From positions 1 to 51,777 of the forward strand of contig NZ_DLHN01000033.1 in NCBI RefSeq assembly GCF_002483235.1: 51,777 nucleotides of DNA, written 5' to 3'. Source of the DNA: Pedobacter glucosidilyticus. GTDB lineage: Bacteria; Bacteroidota; Bacteroidia; Sphingobacteriales; Sphingobacteriaceae. The translations under genes and the position numbers were made by a program. The notes beneath the pieces were generated by a model, which did not search any database, was not told where the DNA came from, and was given only the letters and a program-made list of their open reading frames with translations. The first letter of the stretch is position 1. Every line of letters begins with the position of its first letter. Below, one piece after another: positions 9,837-17,613 of the stretch.

Positions 9837-10343
9837 ATGAAACATTTAGTATTCATGTTTTTATCAATCTTGTATCTGCCTTTACTCGGACAGGCGAGAA
9901 ATAATTCTAGTTCCACCAAGATTAAAGTTTCAGAAACATTTTATGCAACTCCAGATAAAATTTATGTTGATAGTGTGGAAACCATACTAAGCAAAACATA
10001 TTTAGACTTAAATAATATTGAGGAAGTAAGAATGTTTATAGAAAACCGAGAAAGCTTACATAACCCGAGAGGAGTAACTCTCATAACCCGAAAGAAAAAG
10101 ATTGCCTTTGTTAGCCTTGCTGATTTATATTCAAAGCTTAATGGTAATGACACCGTTCCGGTAAAATTTATGGTAGATGAGGAACCATTAAAAGATACTT
10201 CTGATGTAAGGTTTGAACCTTCTGTTATTGAAAAAATAAACATGGTTATTAGATATAAACCCGTCAATGTTGGACAAGATTTAGAAAGAAGTATTGATGT
10301 CTTTATCACTACAAAAAGAAAACAAACTTTTAGACTCAATTAG
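9837..10343 (+). CDS. Small secreted protein with a possible TonB-plug-like segment
   Basis: I choose the ATG at 9837 over 9804 because the protein then starts with a good signal peptide (hydrophobic stretch ending LLGQA), giving 168 residues. The body contains NNIEEVRMFIENRES followed by RGVTLITRKKK, and later SIDVFITTKRK. These recall the turn of TonB-dependent receptor plug domains (VLKD...GANGVILITTK) but without a receptor barrel. That likeness is my reading and is weak. The function is unknown. It sits 116 bp after the helicase gene and converges with the toxin-antitoxin pair, 24 bp away. Confidence 0.6.
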   Translation: MKHLVFMFLSILYLPLLGQARNNSSSTKIKVSETFYATPDKIYVDSVETILSKTYLDLNNIEEVRMFIENRESLHNPRGVTLITRKKKIAFVSLADLYSKLNGNDTVPVKFMVDEEPLKDTSDVRFEPSVIEKINMVIRYKPVNVGQDLERSIDVFITTKRKQTFRLN

Positions 10344-10367
10344 ATGGTTGCCAGCAACAGGCAGAAG

Positions 10368-10871
10368 TTACATTTCTTTTATAGTTTTCATTGGTAAAAA
10401 CATTTTACCTGAAGTTGGAAGTAAAATAAATCCGTATTGTAAATAAAAATTTTGTGCTTTTTCATCAATTGGATCAACCACAACAGCAATTGAATCCATA
10501 CTCTCCGATATAGCTAAACTACGGTTTAAAGCATCTAATAAAATTTTTTCCCCATAACCATTTCCTTTAATCGATTCGTCAATTGCCAATCGTCCTAAAA
10601 GAATAGTTGGAAGTTCGGTATAACTTGGTGGAAGTTTTTTCGCCAAGTCATCTAAAAATTCTTCTCTTTTAATTGAATTTGCAGATAATGTATAATATCC
10701 TTTTACTGTATCATGATTATCTACTAGCACAAAACAAGCTGATAAATCACGATTTACATCTTGCCTGGCCTGTTTCCTTATGTAATTGTCTAAAAGTTCA
10801 TATCCACAAGTGAATTTAGATTTATCATGTTTTTTTTCAAGGTGTACTATTCTAAGCTCCATTAGATTCAA
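10368..10871 (-). CDS. GNAT acetyltransferase toxin, TacT-like
   Basis: A 167-residue GNAT acetyltransferase. TacT-type toxins block translation by acetylating the amino group of charged tRNAs. Visible motifs are YYTLSANSI, the acetyl-CoA-binding segment LLGRLAIDESIKGNGYGEKI, and DPIDEKAQNFYLQYGF, all typical of this toxin family. The gene overlaps the end of the antitoxin gene by 20 bp, the usual order and coupling for TacAT modules. The start is either Met1 at 10871 or Met4 at 10862; both fall inside the overlap. It is regulated with the antitoxin. Confidence 0.85.
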   Translation of the reverse strand: MNLMELRIVHLEKKHDKSKFTCGYELLDNYIRKQARQDVNRDLSACFVLVDNHDTVKGYYTLSANSIKREEFLDDLAKKLPPSYTELPTILLGRLAIDESIKGNGYGEKILLDALNRSLAISESMDSIAVVVDPIDEKAQNFYLQYGFILLPTSGKMFLPMKTIKEM

Positions 10872-11139
10872 TAAATTTTAGATAATTTAATTGAGCTTGT
10901 TTAAGTTTATGATTTGGTTTTGGTGGATTTAACAGCGCATTTAAAAAAATCTTTTTATCTTCTATGCTTTTTAAAATTTGGTTGTTCTCAATGATTATCT
11001 TATTCGCTTCATTATTTATGCAAAAAACAACAAATTCAGAGAGATTTTTAAACCCTTTCAATTCGCTCGCAAACTTAATCAACTCTTTCTGTTCCTTGCT
11101 AATTCGAACATCAATTCTGTCATTAACTAAAGTTGCCAT
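10852..11139 (-). CDS. Ribbon-helix-helix antitoxin, DUF1778/TacA-like
   Basis: A 95-residue antitoxin. The N-terminus (DRIDVRISKEQKELIKFAS) has the alternating beta-strand and helix pattern of DUF1778 ribbon-helix-helix proteins, which bind DNA as dimers. The tail, with LNPPKPNHKLKQAQLNYL, matches the toxin-wrapping region of the family. It is the first gene of the pair and probably represses its own promoter through the palindromes at 11222-11274. Its length is typical. Confidence 0.85.
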   Translation of the reverse strand: MATLVNDRIDVRISKEQKELIKFASELKGFKNLSEFVVFCINNEANKIIIENNQILKSIEDKKIFLNALLNPPKPNHKLKQAQLNYLKFIESNGA

Positions 11140-11221
11140 ATTCTTTGTTTTTATTAAGTATTATCTTATTTCTTGACTTATTGATAGCTTTATTTAGTGT
11201 TTTATTATTTTCTTGATTACG

Positions 11222-11238
11222 AGAATTAATATAATTCT
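11222..11238. promoter_or_regulatory. Palindrome upstream of the TacAT-like operon (AGAATT-N5-AATTCT)
   Basis: A perfect 6-bp inverted repeat, AGAATT-aatat-AATTCT, about 85-100 bp upstream of the antitoxin start and next to a second palindrome. It is a candidate operator or part of the untranslated leader. Confidence 0.35.
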
Positions 11239-11253
11239 AAACACAAATACAAA

Positions 11254-11274
11254 TGTACGTGTAAATTACGTACA
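11254..11274 (-). promoter_or_regulatory. Palindromic operator overlapping a promoter of the TacAT-like operon
   Basis: A perfect 7-bp inverted repeat, TGTACGT-N7-ACGTACA. On the minus strand it runs straight into TACATTTG, a match to the Bacteroidota -7 element TAnnTTTG, and TTTG stands at its upstream edge, although the gap of about 15 bp is short for a -33 element. A ribbon-helix-helix antitoxin bound here would block the promoter, which would fit autoregulation. Confidence 0.5.
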
Positions 11275-11382
11275 AAAAAAAGTTTTTACTAGAATTTACT
11301 AGTTTTCCTAGCTTTTTAAATGAATCAGTTTGTGGTTGTTGGTTGTCTGTTGCCAGTTCCGTGTTACTACTTTTGAATTTTT

Positions 11383-11437
11383 CCCTGCCATTGCGATGAG
11401 GAACGAAGAAGCAATCTTTTTTTATTGATTGAAGGAT
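11383..11437. repeat. Dispersed intergenic repeat, GCGATGAGGAACGAA type (copy 2)
   Basis: The second copy of the repeat at 5821-5875, in the same orientation and nearly identical through the T-run and ATTGATTGAAGGAT. Confidence 0.7.
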
Positions 11438-11439
11438 GA

Positions 11440-11785
11440 GTAATCTTTCGTCCACTCGCAACAGGTGCCTATCATGCTTTCACAATCGTATCGTTGGGTT
11501 TGTTATCATCATAGTCACAGGTTTTAATCTGTGGTTATAGCAGATATAAACAATCCTTAATTAAATATTTTTTTAGAAAAGCAAAGTTTATACTACTATC
11601 TTCCGCCAGTCCGGTGCTCTGCTTTACTCCTCGTCCATTTTCCGCAAAAGCTCCAAATGTCCTGTGGGGTATCGCTGCCGCCCCGGTTTAGCTGGGGTGG
11701 GGTTGGTTACCTAACTTTTCTTTTAAAATTACAATTACTTAAACCAAAAACTTATTATTCTAAAATAATGGATAAGATATTTTTA
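11440..11785. other. Gene-free stretch with a GC-rich block
   Basis: No supported gene. About 11600-11710 is much richer in G and C than its surroundings (for example GGTTTAGCTGGGGTGGGG). The reading frames here have no family-like features. I cannot assign a function. Confidence 0.4.
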
Positions 11786-12688
11786 TCATTTAGAGGGAGT
11801 AGGGGGAGCTTTTACTTTAATATATTTACTAAAAATATATTCACTAATAGGTTTTAATGCCTTTTCTGGATACTCTGGATGCATCCCTCCAATTGTAAAA
11901 AATTCTACTTCCTTATCTATCTTAGAATACCACATCTTACGGATACAGTTTTCAGTAAGTGTATCTGGTTTGGTTATTTTTTTGAAATGCTTCAATTTAA
12001 AAGTATCTAAAGCTATAACCTGAATATTAGGTAGTTTCTGGTCGCAAGAAATAGACTTGTAATTTACGCCATCCCAATACATACAATCCTTCTCTTTAAA
12101 AAAATCTAAGCTTTTAAATGAGAACAGGAGGATGAATATGGATATGGCAGAAATAGCTAGTTTTTTCCATGATTTATGCCAAAATAGGGCATTCATAGAT
12201 TTTTTAGTAACCGTTATATGATTTAATTTCTTATCAACCTCTTTTGAGGATTCCTTTTCTAATTCGGGTGAAATTTCAACCGCTGCCGGTTTCTCAACTT
12301 CTTTATGACCTATAAAATCTTCTTCTTTTTTTAAAGTATCTAACTTAAAAATATAAGGACGTGGAGAAAAATCTATCAACCATGCCAATAGTTCGATATT
12401 TTTCTCATCTGTATTTTCAGTTTTTTTATTTAAATGGTTAATCAGGGGTCTAAACCTATCTACATCCATGCTACGGATATATCTTATATAACCTTCTACA
12501 TCTACACAATCCCCAAAGAAATCTCTTAAAACCTTTTCATCACCTTTTTTAAATCTTTTCGCAATAACAGCAAGACATTCATCTTTTAATCTAGCCGGAG
12601 TAGGATTTTGCAAATTCAGCGGCAATGCCATAGCCTCAAGCTTTTCTTCATAAAGTTTAATGACCTGCTTCTTGTATTCTGAAAACAT
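11786..12688 (-). CDS. Single-pass membrane protein of unknown function
   Basis: A 300-residue protein with an N-terminal soluble helical part (about residues 1-160), one membrane segment near 170-195 (KLAISAISIFILLFSF), and a C-terminal part with a CMYWDGVNY...SC pair of cysteines that would lie outside the cytoplasm. I recall similar single-pass proteins in Sphingobacteriaceae but know no function. The topology resembles a membrane-bound sensor or anti-sigma-like protein, which is only a suggestion. Three TTACGG repeats stand directly upstream of its start, and a two-component system is encoded on the other strand beyond them. Confidence 0.6.
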   Translation of the reverse strand: MFSEYKKQVIKLYEEKLEAMALPLNLQNPTPARLKDECLAVIAKRFKKGDEKVLRDFFGDCVDVEGYIRYIRSMDVDRFRPLINHLNKKTENTDEKNIELLAWLIDFSPRPYIFKLDTLKKEEDFIGHKEVEKPAAVEISPELEKESSKEVDKKLNHITVTKKSMNALFWHKSWKKLAISAISIFILLFSFKSLDFFKEKDCMYWDGVNYKSISCDQKLPNIQVIALDTFKLKHFKKITKPDTLTENCIRKMWYSKIDKEVEFFTIGGMHPEYPEKALKPISEYIFSKYIKVKAPPTPSK

Positions 12689-12711
12689 GTTAATAAGAAT
12701 CTTGGATAAAA

Positions 12712-12750
12712 TTACGGTGGAATTTACGGAATCTTTTACGGTTTTCCGGA
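12712..12750. promoter_or_regulatory. Three TTACGG repeats at exact 12-bp spacing plus a partial inverted site
   Basis: TTACGG begins at 12712, 12724 and 12736. The last copy extends to TTTACGG-tttt-CCGG, a degenerate form of the TTTACGG-N4-CCGTAAA sites at 15821 and 18007. CGGAAT follows at 12767 and 12776. The cluster lies 24-62 bp upstream of the minus-strand gene that starts at 12688, a good place for an activator or repressor. The nearby response regulator is the obvious candidate to bind it. Confidence 0.5.
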
Positions 12751-12837
12751 ATTGCTACGTAACAACCGGAATTATCGGAATCATTTGATAACAAGCTTCT
12801 TACGCTATTGCACCTTTGCTTTCGATATCGGTGGTCA

Positions 12838-13001
12838 ATTCTTTTAACAAGAATAACTGCCTTTTAAAAAGAGGAAATAGCGGTAGTAAGTTATTGACCT
12901 GGGAAGCAAGCACCTGCTCCCGCTATTGAATCTTAACACTTCCCAAAAATTTAAGAGGCGCCTCTTAAAAAATGCTTTAATCCACCAATACGGTTTGGTG
13001 G
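12838..13001. other. Structured intergenic region with successive hairpins
   Basis: Successive inverted repeats are visible: ATTCTT-N5-AAGAAT near 12839; AATAGCGG (about 12875) with CCGCTATT (about 12930), enclosing GGGAAGCA...TGCTCCC; the perfect 20-bp palindrome at 12950-12969; and CCACCAA-N6-TTGGTGG at 12982-13001. It precedes the 50-residue peptide gene. It could be a structured leader, a small RNA, or binding sites. Confidence 0.4.
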
Positions 13002-13036
13002 GCTAGCACAGGTATTCACATTAAATTTTTAAGAAA

Positions 13037-13189
13037 ATGATTCAATTTTTAATTGCTATCTTATTAGGATTGGTAGCTCCTGCTGATAACACAGAGAATA
13101 ATACTCCAGACAACGAAGTTATCATCACAACAACAAATAGTTCAGGAGGTGAGAATGGACAATTACCAACGCCAAGACCAAAAGGTTAA
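13037..13189 (+). CDS. Small peptide, 50 residues, with hydrophobic N-terminus
   Basis: The ORF starts with a hydrophobic stretch (IQFLIAILLGLVAP), followed by a polar Asn/Thr/Gly-rich part ending PTPRPKG. It is followed 9 bp later by a strong terminator, and a structured region lies in front, so it looks like its own small transcription unit. The N-terminus could be a signal or a membrane anchor, but it has no positive charge before the hydrophobic core. It lies immediately upstream of a histidine kinase. A role as a secreted signal is only an inference. I do not recognise the family. Confidence 0.5.
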   Translation: MIQFLIAILLGLVAPADNTENNTPDNEVIITTTNSSGGENGQLPTPRPKG

Positions 13190-13198
13190 ATAATTATC

Positions 13199-13232
13199 AG
13201 GAGGTTTAAGCTAGACTTAGGCCTCCTTTTTT
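13199..13232 (+). terminator. Rho-independent terminator after the 50-residue peptide gene
   Basis: AGGAGGTTTAAG pairs with CTTAGGCCTCCT (two G-U pairs) around a 5-base loop, followed by a run of six T. Confidence 0.8.
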
Positions 13233-13317
13233 ATGTACTACTTCCTTAAATCTAATTTACTCTTCATCGCAAATAGAAATTATTTCTTTTATTTCTAAAT
13301 TAGGATAAAAATTAGAC

Positions 13318-14982
13318 TTGAAAATTTTCTATTTATTACTTGTTGCTTTCTTTATTTTTGAAGGATGCCATACTCCTGAGCAAAAAAACAAGAAAAATTC
13401 TGCTGGATATCAGCTTTTAGATACCGCTTTCATTTTTTTAGATTCTGGTAAAGCAAAACTTGCTTTTTCCTATTTCAATAAGGCGAAAGAACAATTTCTG
13501 CTAAGCAAAGATAGTCTTCAAGCAGGCTCTTGCCTCATCAATATGGGGATGATTGCTACCGAGCAAGGAGATAACTTTGGAGCCAGAGAACTAGCCTTAA
13601 ATGCTATTCCTTACCTTGATTTTAAAAATGAAGAGCACCATCCTTACATCAGATCTAACTTTAATAATCTAGGCATCACTTCCTTTAACCTCAAAGAGTA
13701 TGATAAGGCCATAGCATTTTATCAAGAAACTTTAAGCTTTACAGCCGATAGCGATGCTATAAGAGTGGTGAAAAATAACATCGCCAATGTCTATAGAAAA
13801 CAAAAGAAATATGCAGAAGCTTTAGCACTATACCAAGAGATTTTAAAGCAAGAAACCAGACCTTTAAACTTATCAAGGGTTATTTCAAATTCCGCATTTA
13901 CCAAATGGGAACAAAATCCTACTTATTTTGCTTTGCCAGAACTTCACCATGCTTTAAGCATAAGAAAGCAGGAAAAAAATATCAGTGGGCAAAACGCTAG
14001 CTATATACAACTTACGCAATATCATATACAGAAACAAGTTGATTCGGCACTATACTATGCCAAGTTAAGTTATCAAACAGCCCATGAGATGAATAGTGCA
14101 GATGACCGTTTGCTTGCCATTCAGCATTTAATCAAGTTAAGTCCTCCAGAAGAAGCCAAAACTTATTTCAATCTCTATCAAAACCTAAACGATAGCTTGC
14201 AAACAGCTAGAAGTACAGCAAAAAATCAGTTTGCGCTTATCCGTTACGAAACAGAGAAACACAAGGCAGACAATCTTATCCTGCAAAGAGAAAAAACAAA
14301 GCGTAATAGTTGGATTGCTCTTTTAATTTTCTTGATGATTACTGGAAGCGTCATTACCCTCATCTGGCAGAAAAAGAGGAAAGAACGTTTAGAACTGGAA
14401 GCAAAAAATGCGATACGTGAAAACCAATTAAAAACATCAAAAAAAGTACATGATGTGGTTGCCAATGGTTTATACCGCTTAATGTCTGAAATAGAAAATG
14501 GTGTACAAACAGAACAAGATAAAATTCTGGATCAAATGGAAATGCTTTATGAACAGTCTAGAGATATATCTTATGATGATGTTACTGATAGTGCTCAAGG
14601 CTTTGAAATCGTTATCGCTACACTTCTTAATTCTTTTGCCTCTACTCAAACCAAAGTAATTATCATAGGAAATACACCAGAATTCTGGAATAGGGTTAAA
14701 GTTTCAGATAAGTACGAGCTAAAACAGGTACTTCAAGAGCTGATGGTTAACATGAAAAAACATAGCCAAGCTAGCCAAGTAGCACTCCGGTTTGAGCAAA
14801 CAGAAGAGAAATACTTAAAAATTCACTATACAGATAATGGTATAGGTATACCCGAAGAAAAAAAATTTGGAAATGGGTTGCACAATACGGGAAACCGTAT
14901 CCATCAGATAGGTGGTGATATTACTTTTGCAAAAGGTGCAGAAGGAGGGCTCAAAATCCTTATCCTTTTTCCCGCTACTTAA
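13318..14982 (+). CDS. TPR-containing sensor histidine kinase with lipoprotein-type signal (TTG start)
   Basis: A 554-residue sensor kinase. The start is TTG: an in-frame stop lies four codons upstream, and the protein then opens with a lipoprotein-like signal ending FEGC. Residues ~30-290 form TPR repeats that would face the periplasm. A coiled linker and a membrane segment near 330-350 follow. The phospho-acceptor region has KKVHDVVANGLYRLM with His378, the NarX/LiaS-like type. The ATPase domain shows ELMVNMKKH, DNGIGIP and GNGLHNTGNRI. It lies 9 bp before its response regulator. The signal sensed is unknown. Confidence 0.85.
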   Translation: MKIFYLLLVAFFIFEGCHTPEQKNKKNSAGYQLLDTAFIFLDSGKAKLAFSYFNKAKEQFLLSKDSLQAGSCLINMGMIATEQGDNFGARELALNAIPYLDFKNEEHHPYIRSNFNNLGITSFNLKEYDKAIAFYQETLSFTADSDAIRVVKNNIANVYRKQKKYAEALALYQEILKQETRPLNLSRVISNSAFTKWEQNPTYFALPELHHALSIRKQEKNISGQNASYIQLTQYHIQKQVDSALYYAKLSYQTAHEMNSADDRLLAIQHLIKLSPPEEAKTYFNLYQNLNDSLQTARSTAKNQFALIRYETEKHKADNLILQREKTKRNSWIALLIFLMITGSVITLIWQKKRKERLELEAKNAIRENQLKTSKKVHDVVANGLYRLMSEIENGVQTEQDKILDQMEMLYEQSRDISYDDVTDSAQGFEIVIATLLNSFASTQTKVIIIGNTPEFWNRVKVSDKYELKQVLQELMVNMKKHSQASQVALRFEQTEEKYLKIHYTDNGIGIPEEKKFGNGLHNTGNRIHQIGGDITFAKGAEGGLKILILFPAT

Positions 14983-14991
14983 AAGAAAAAT

Positions 14992-15657
14992 ATGTTTCAT
15001 AAAGTACTCATAGCCGAAGACCACGAAAGTTCTAATGTTTCTGTAAGGAAAACGCTTGAAGATGCAGGGATTGCACTATGCGATTATACCTATTACTGCG
15101 ATGATGCCCTTCAAAGAGCTCAAAAAGCCTTTTTAACACATGAACCTTACGAATTATTAATTACTGATTTATCCTTTGAGGAAGACCATCGCAAGCAAAA
15201 CATACAAAATGGGGTAGATTTGATTGCTGAAATTAGGAAGATACAACCTCATATCAAAGTGTTGGTATTCTCCGTAGAAAGTAAGGTGTCAATTATCCAT
15301 CAGCTTTTTCAAGATCTGGATATTGATGCCTATGTACGTAAAGCCCGTAGAGATGTTGAGGAACTAAAGAAAGCACTAGAAGCCCTAAGTAAAGGAAACA
15401 AGTACATGCCTTTTGCATTAAAGCAAGCAGTTAAAACTCAAAACACTTATGAGTTTAGCGAATATGATATCATCCTGCTTACCCAACTTTCTCAAGGCAT
15501 GCTCCAAAAAGATATTCCCTATTATCTGGAAAAGAATGGATACAAACCAGCAGGGCTAAGCAGTGTAGAAAAACGCCTTAACCTCATGAGAGAAACCCTG
15601 GGCTGTTCTAAAAACGAGCAATTGATTGCCTTTTGTAAAGATCTGGGCATCATATAA
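14992..15657 (+). CDS. Response regulator, receiver plus helix-turn-helix output
   Basis: A 221-residue partner of the kinase upstream. The receiver domain (about residues 1-130) has the acidic pair Glu9/Asp10, the phospho-acceptor Asp59 in LLITDLSF, and a conserved Lys in YVRKARRD. The receiver has a small insertion after the acceptor (FEEDHRKQNIQN). The C-terminal ~75 residues carry a NarL/LuxR-like helical output domain (ILLTQLSQGMLQKDIPYYL, then SSVEKRLNLMRETLG). It is likely to bind the TTTACGG/CCGTAAA sites near 12712, 15821 and 18007, which is inferred from proximity. Confidence 0.85.
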   Translation: MFHKVLIAEDHESSNVSVRKTLEDAGIALCDYTYYCDDALQRAQKAFLTHEPYELLITDLSFEEDHRKQNIQNGVDLIAEIRKIQPHIKVLVFSVESKVSIIHQLFQDLDIDAYVRKARRDVEELKKALEALSKGNKYMPFALKQAVKTQNTYEFSEYDIILLTQLSQGMLQKDIPYYLEKNGYKPAGLSSVEKRLNLMRETLGCSKNEQLIAFCKDLGII

Positions 15658-15694
15658 CTCCGTTTTTAGATAAAAATTTATCCCCAATCATTTC

Positions 15695-15715
15695 GTGTCA
15701 GGAGCGGAGTCGAAG
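15695..15715. repeat. Dispersed intergenic repeat, GAGCGGAGTCGAAG type (copy 2)
   Basis: GTGTCAG followed by GAGCGGAGTCGAAG, directly after the response regulator gene. It is the same core as at 5951 and 32321. Confidence 0.65.
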
Positions 15716-15820
15716 TCTTTTCTGCATCATATATCAGATGATATTTCGATTATTTTCAGTGTAACAAGCAAGATTATTGTGATTGTTTTCCTTTCTACTT
15801 CTATCAAAAATAATTTCTTC

Positions 15821-15838
15821 TTTACGGTTTCCCGTAAA
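15821..15838. promoter_or_regulatory. Inverted repeat TTTACGG-tttc-CCGTAAA (site 2)
   Basis: A perfect 7-bp inverted repeat with a 4-base spacer, identical to the site at 18007-18024. It lies 78 bp upstream of the small gene at 15916. There is no strong T-run beyond it, so an operator is more likely than a terminator. Confidence 0.55.
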
Positions 15839-15915
15839 AACAGCAGGACTAGCAATACTACTTTTGATACGATGATGGAAAGAAAAATTTAAACCCGTAA
15901 TCCAAATTTTATAAG

Positions 15916-16116
15916 ATGAGCCTTTATTATGTTAACCACCAAGCCCAACCCAACGGAGATCATGAAGTACACAAAGAAGATTGTATCTACTTGCCTTATG
16001 TTAAAAAATTTCTAGGCTCATTTAGTAACTGTGCCGATGCTGTAAAAGAAGCGAAAAAGACTTATACACAATCTAATGGCTGCCGTATATGTTCTAAAGC
16101 TTGTCATACAACCTAA
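15916..16116 (+). CDS. Small cysteine-containing protein of unknown function
   Basis: A 66-residue protein with the pattern YYVNHQAQPNGDHEVHKEDC, then NCADAVKEAKK, then NGCRICSKACHT. I recognise this pattern from many Bacteroidota proteins annotated only as hypothetical. The CxxC and terminal Cys-His suggest metal binding (Cys at about 23, 57, 60 and 64). No signal peptide, so it is cytoplasmic. The upstream inverted repeat suggests control by the neighbouring two-component system. Confidence 0.65.
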   Translation: MSLYYVNHQAQPNGDHEVHKEDCIYLPYVKKFLGSFSNCADAVKEAKKTYTQSNGCRICSKACHTT

Positions 16117-16237
16117 ATGGATAACTTGCTATTACACTTCATTTAAATATATTTAATAAAATTATTTATAAGTAAATATCAAACTATGGAATATAAAAGA
16201 GGGGATTTTAAAGGTATTTATTGCATTAAAATTCCGA

Positions 16238-16420
16238 ATGAAGAATTGCAATCCTTACTTTAATGTCTATACTGTTTCTGGTGAAAAAAGAATGCTTTTA
16301 AAAACTGGAACAACAATAAAAAGTAAAGAGATAGCCTATCATCTGCTTAATGAGAATAAAACAAGTTTACCTGTAATAAGTAATTTATGGCATGGAGTTT
16401 TAGAAAAAGAATTAAAGTAA
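16238..16420 (+). CDS. Possible small protein overlapping the DUF4236 gene
   Basis: A 60-residue reading frame overlapping the next gene by 34 bp. It is mostly polar (VYTVSGEKRMLLKTGTTIKS) and has no recognised family. Another short frame (16186-16263, 25 residues) begins just upstream in a different phase and overlaps it, so a single broken gene is also possible. Confidence 0.3.
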   Translation: MKNCNPYFNVYTVSGEKRMLLKTGTTIKSKEIAYHLLNENKTSLPVISNLWHGVLEKELK

Positions 16421-17565
16421 TACCAGGTATATACCTTAATATTGGTAAGAATGGTATAAGTACTACTATTGGTGTAAAAGGCGCAAGTATTAATATTGGA
16501 AAACAAGGAACTTACCTCAATACTAGTATTCCTGGGACTGGTTTATACAATAGACAAAGGCTGTCATTAGAAAATTCACAACAACCTGAGGAATTAGAAG
16601 AGAGATTACCTTCATCTCATGTTGTTGAATATGAAGAATCTAAGATAAAGTTTAGAGACCAGAACGATAATATTTTCAGTCTGGATGCAGAGGAAATTAC
16701 CTCACAAGATATGCAAGGTATTAAGGATACAATACTATCCGCTCATACCCAACGTCAAGAATTATGGGATGATTTAAAGACGGTTCAGTTGGAGCTTCAA
16801 AAGAATGAATCTAAACTTTTCTGGAGTTACTGTCTGCTCTACGGTTTCTTAATAAGAGAGAAAACAAAAGCCTTGAAACAAGATATTATCTTACAAAAAC
16901 AAGCTATCGAGCAAATTAAACAACAGGCAGAGAATACGACAGTTCAATTAGATTTTGAATTTGACGAGGAGATGCAGACTCAATATTCTAGACTATACGA
17001 TTCTTTTAATAAATTATCTAACTGTAAAAATATTTGGGATATCACTTCTGAATATGCTAATGACCAATTCACTACCCGTTCTGCAGCCTCAGCTAGCGTA
17101 ATGAGAAAATCAGTATCTTTTAAAACAGGACATCTTCCAGAAATTAAGTCTCAAACACCTGCAATGATTTGGGATAATGCTAATGGTGCCGATTTATATT
17201 TCTACCCTAATTTTATGGTAGTTTGGAATAATCGTGAACATTTTGCAATTGTTTCTTATAATGAGCTACAAATTAACTTTTTAGCAACCAGATTTATAGA
17301 AACAGAAAACGTTCCTTCTGATACCAGAGTGATAGACCAAACTTGGTTTAAAGTAAATAAAAATGGTACTCCAGATAAAAGATTTAAGGCTAATTACCAA
17401 ATACCTATTGTGCGTTATGGTGATATAGAGTTACGCACAGAAACCGGGCTTAATGAACGTTATTTGTTTAGTAATTATGAACAAACTGAAGAATTTAATT
17501 TAGCATTTCTTGAATATCAGATAGAGCTTATTAAATTAGATTATGTTGCAAAAGCATCACTATAA
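16387..17565 (+). CDS. DUF4236-domain protein with central coiled coil
   Basis: A 392-residue protein. The first ~55 residues are a DUF4236 domain (FRKRIKVIPGIYLNIGKNG, VKGASINIGKQGTY, IPGTGLY), which fixes the start at 16387. A charged helical or coiled-coil segment follows at about 110-200, and then a C-terminal domain rich in aromatic residues (GADLYFYPNFMVVW) of unknown type. DUF4236 is of unknown function. No signal peptide or clear membrane segment is present. Confidence 0.75.
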   Translation: MAWSFRKRIKVIPGIYLNIGKNGISTTIGVKGASINIGKQGTYLNTSIPGTGLYNRQRLSLENSQQPEELEERLPSSHVVEYEESKIKFRDQNDNIFSLDAEEITSQDMQGIKDTILSAHTQRQELWDDLKTVQLELQKNESKLFWSYCLLYGFLIREKTKALKQDIILQKQAIEQIKQQAENTTVQLDFEFDEEMQTQYSRLYDSFNKLSNCKNIWDITSEYANDQFTTRSAASASVMRKSVSFKTGHLPEIKSQTPAMIWDNANGADLYFYPNFMVVWNNREHFAIVSYNELQINFLATRFIETENVPSDTRVIDQTWFKVNKNGTPDKRFKANYQIPIVRYGDIELRTETGLNERYLFSNYEQTEEFNLAFLEYQIELIKLDYVAKASL

Positions 17566-17613
17566 AATATTTACTAGAAAATAATTCATGTATATGATGA
17601 AATAATTCCTCAT

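Noticed and set aside
11237..11461. 74-codon minus-strand frame
   Set aside because: It is made of the dispersed repeat and promoter palindrome region and has no protein-like features.
11657..11857. 66-codon frame in the GC-rich block
   Set aside because: Overlaps the end of the gene on the other strand and has no family likeness.
12838..13001. Integron-like attC array
   Set aside because: The hairpins lack the attC consensus ends, there is no integrase, and their sequences are unrelated to each other.
15695..15892. 65-codon frame after the response regulator
   Set aside because: Built on a dispersed repeat and an inverted-repeat site; no coding pattern.
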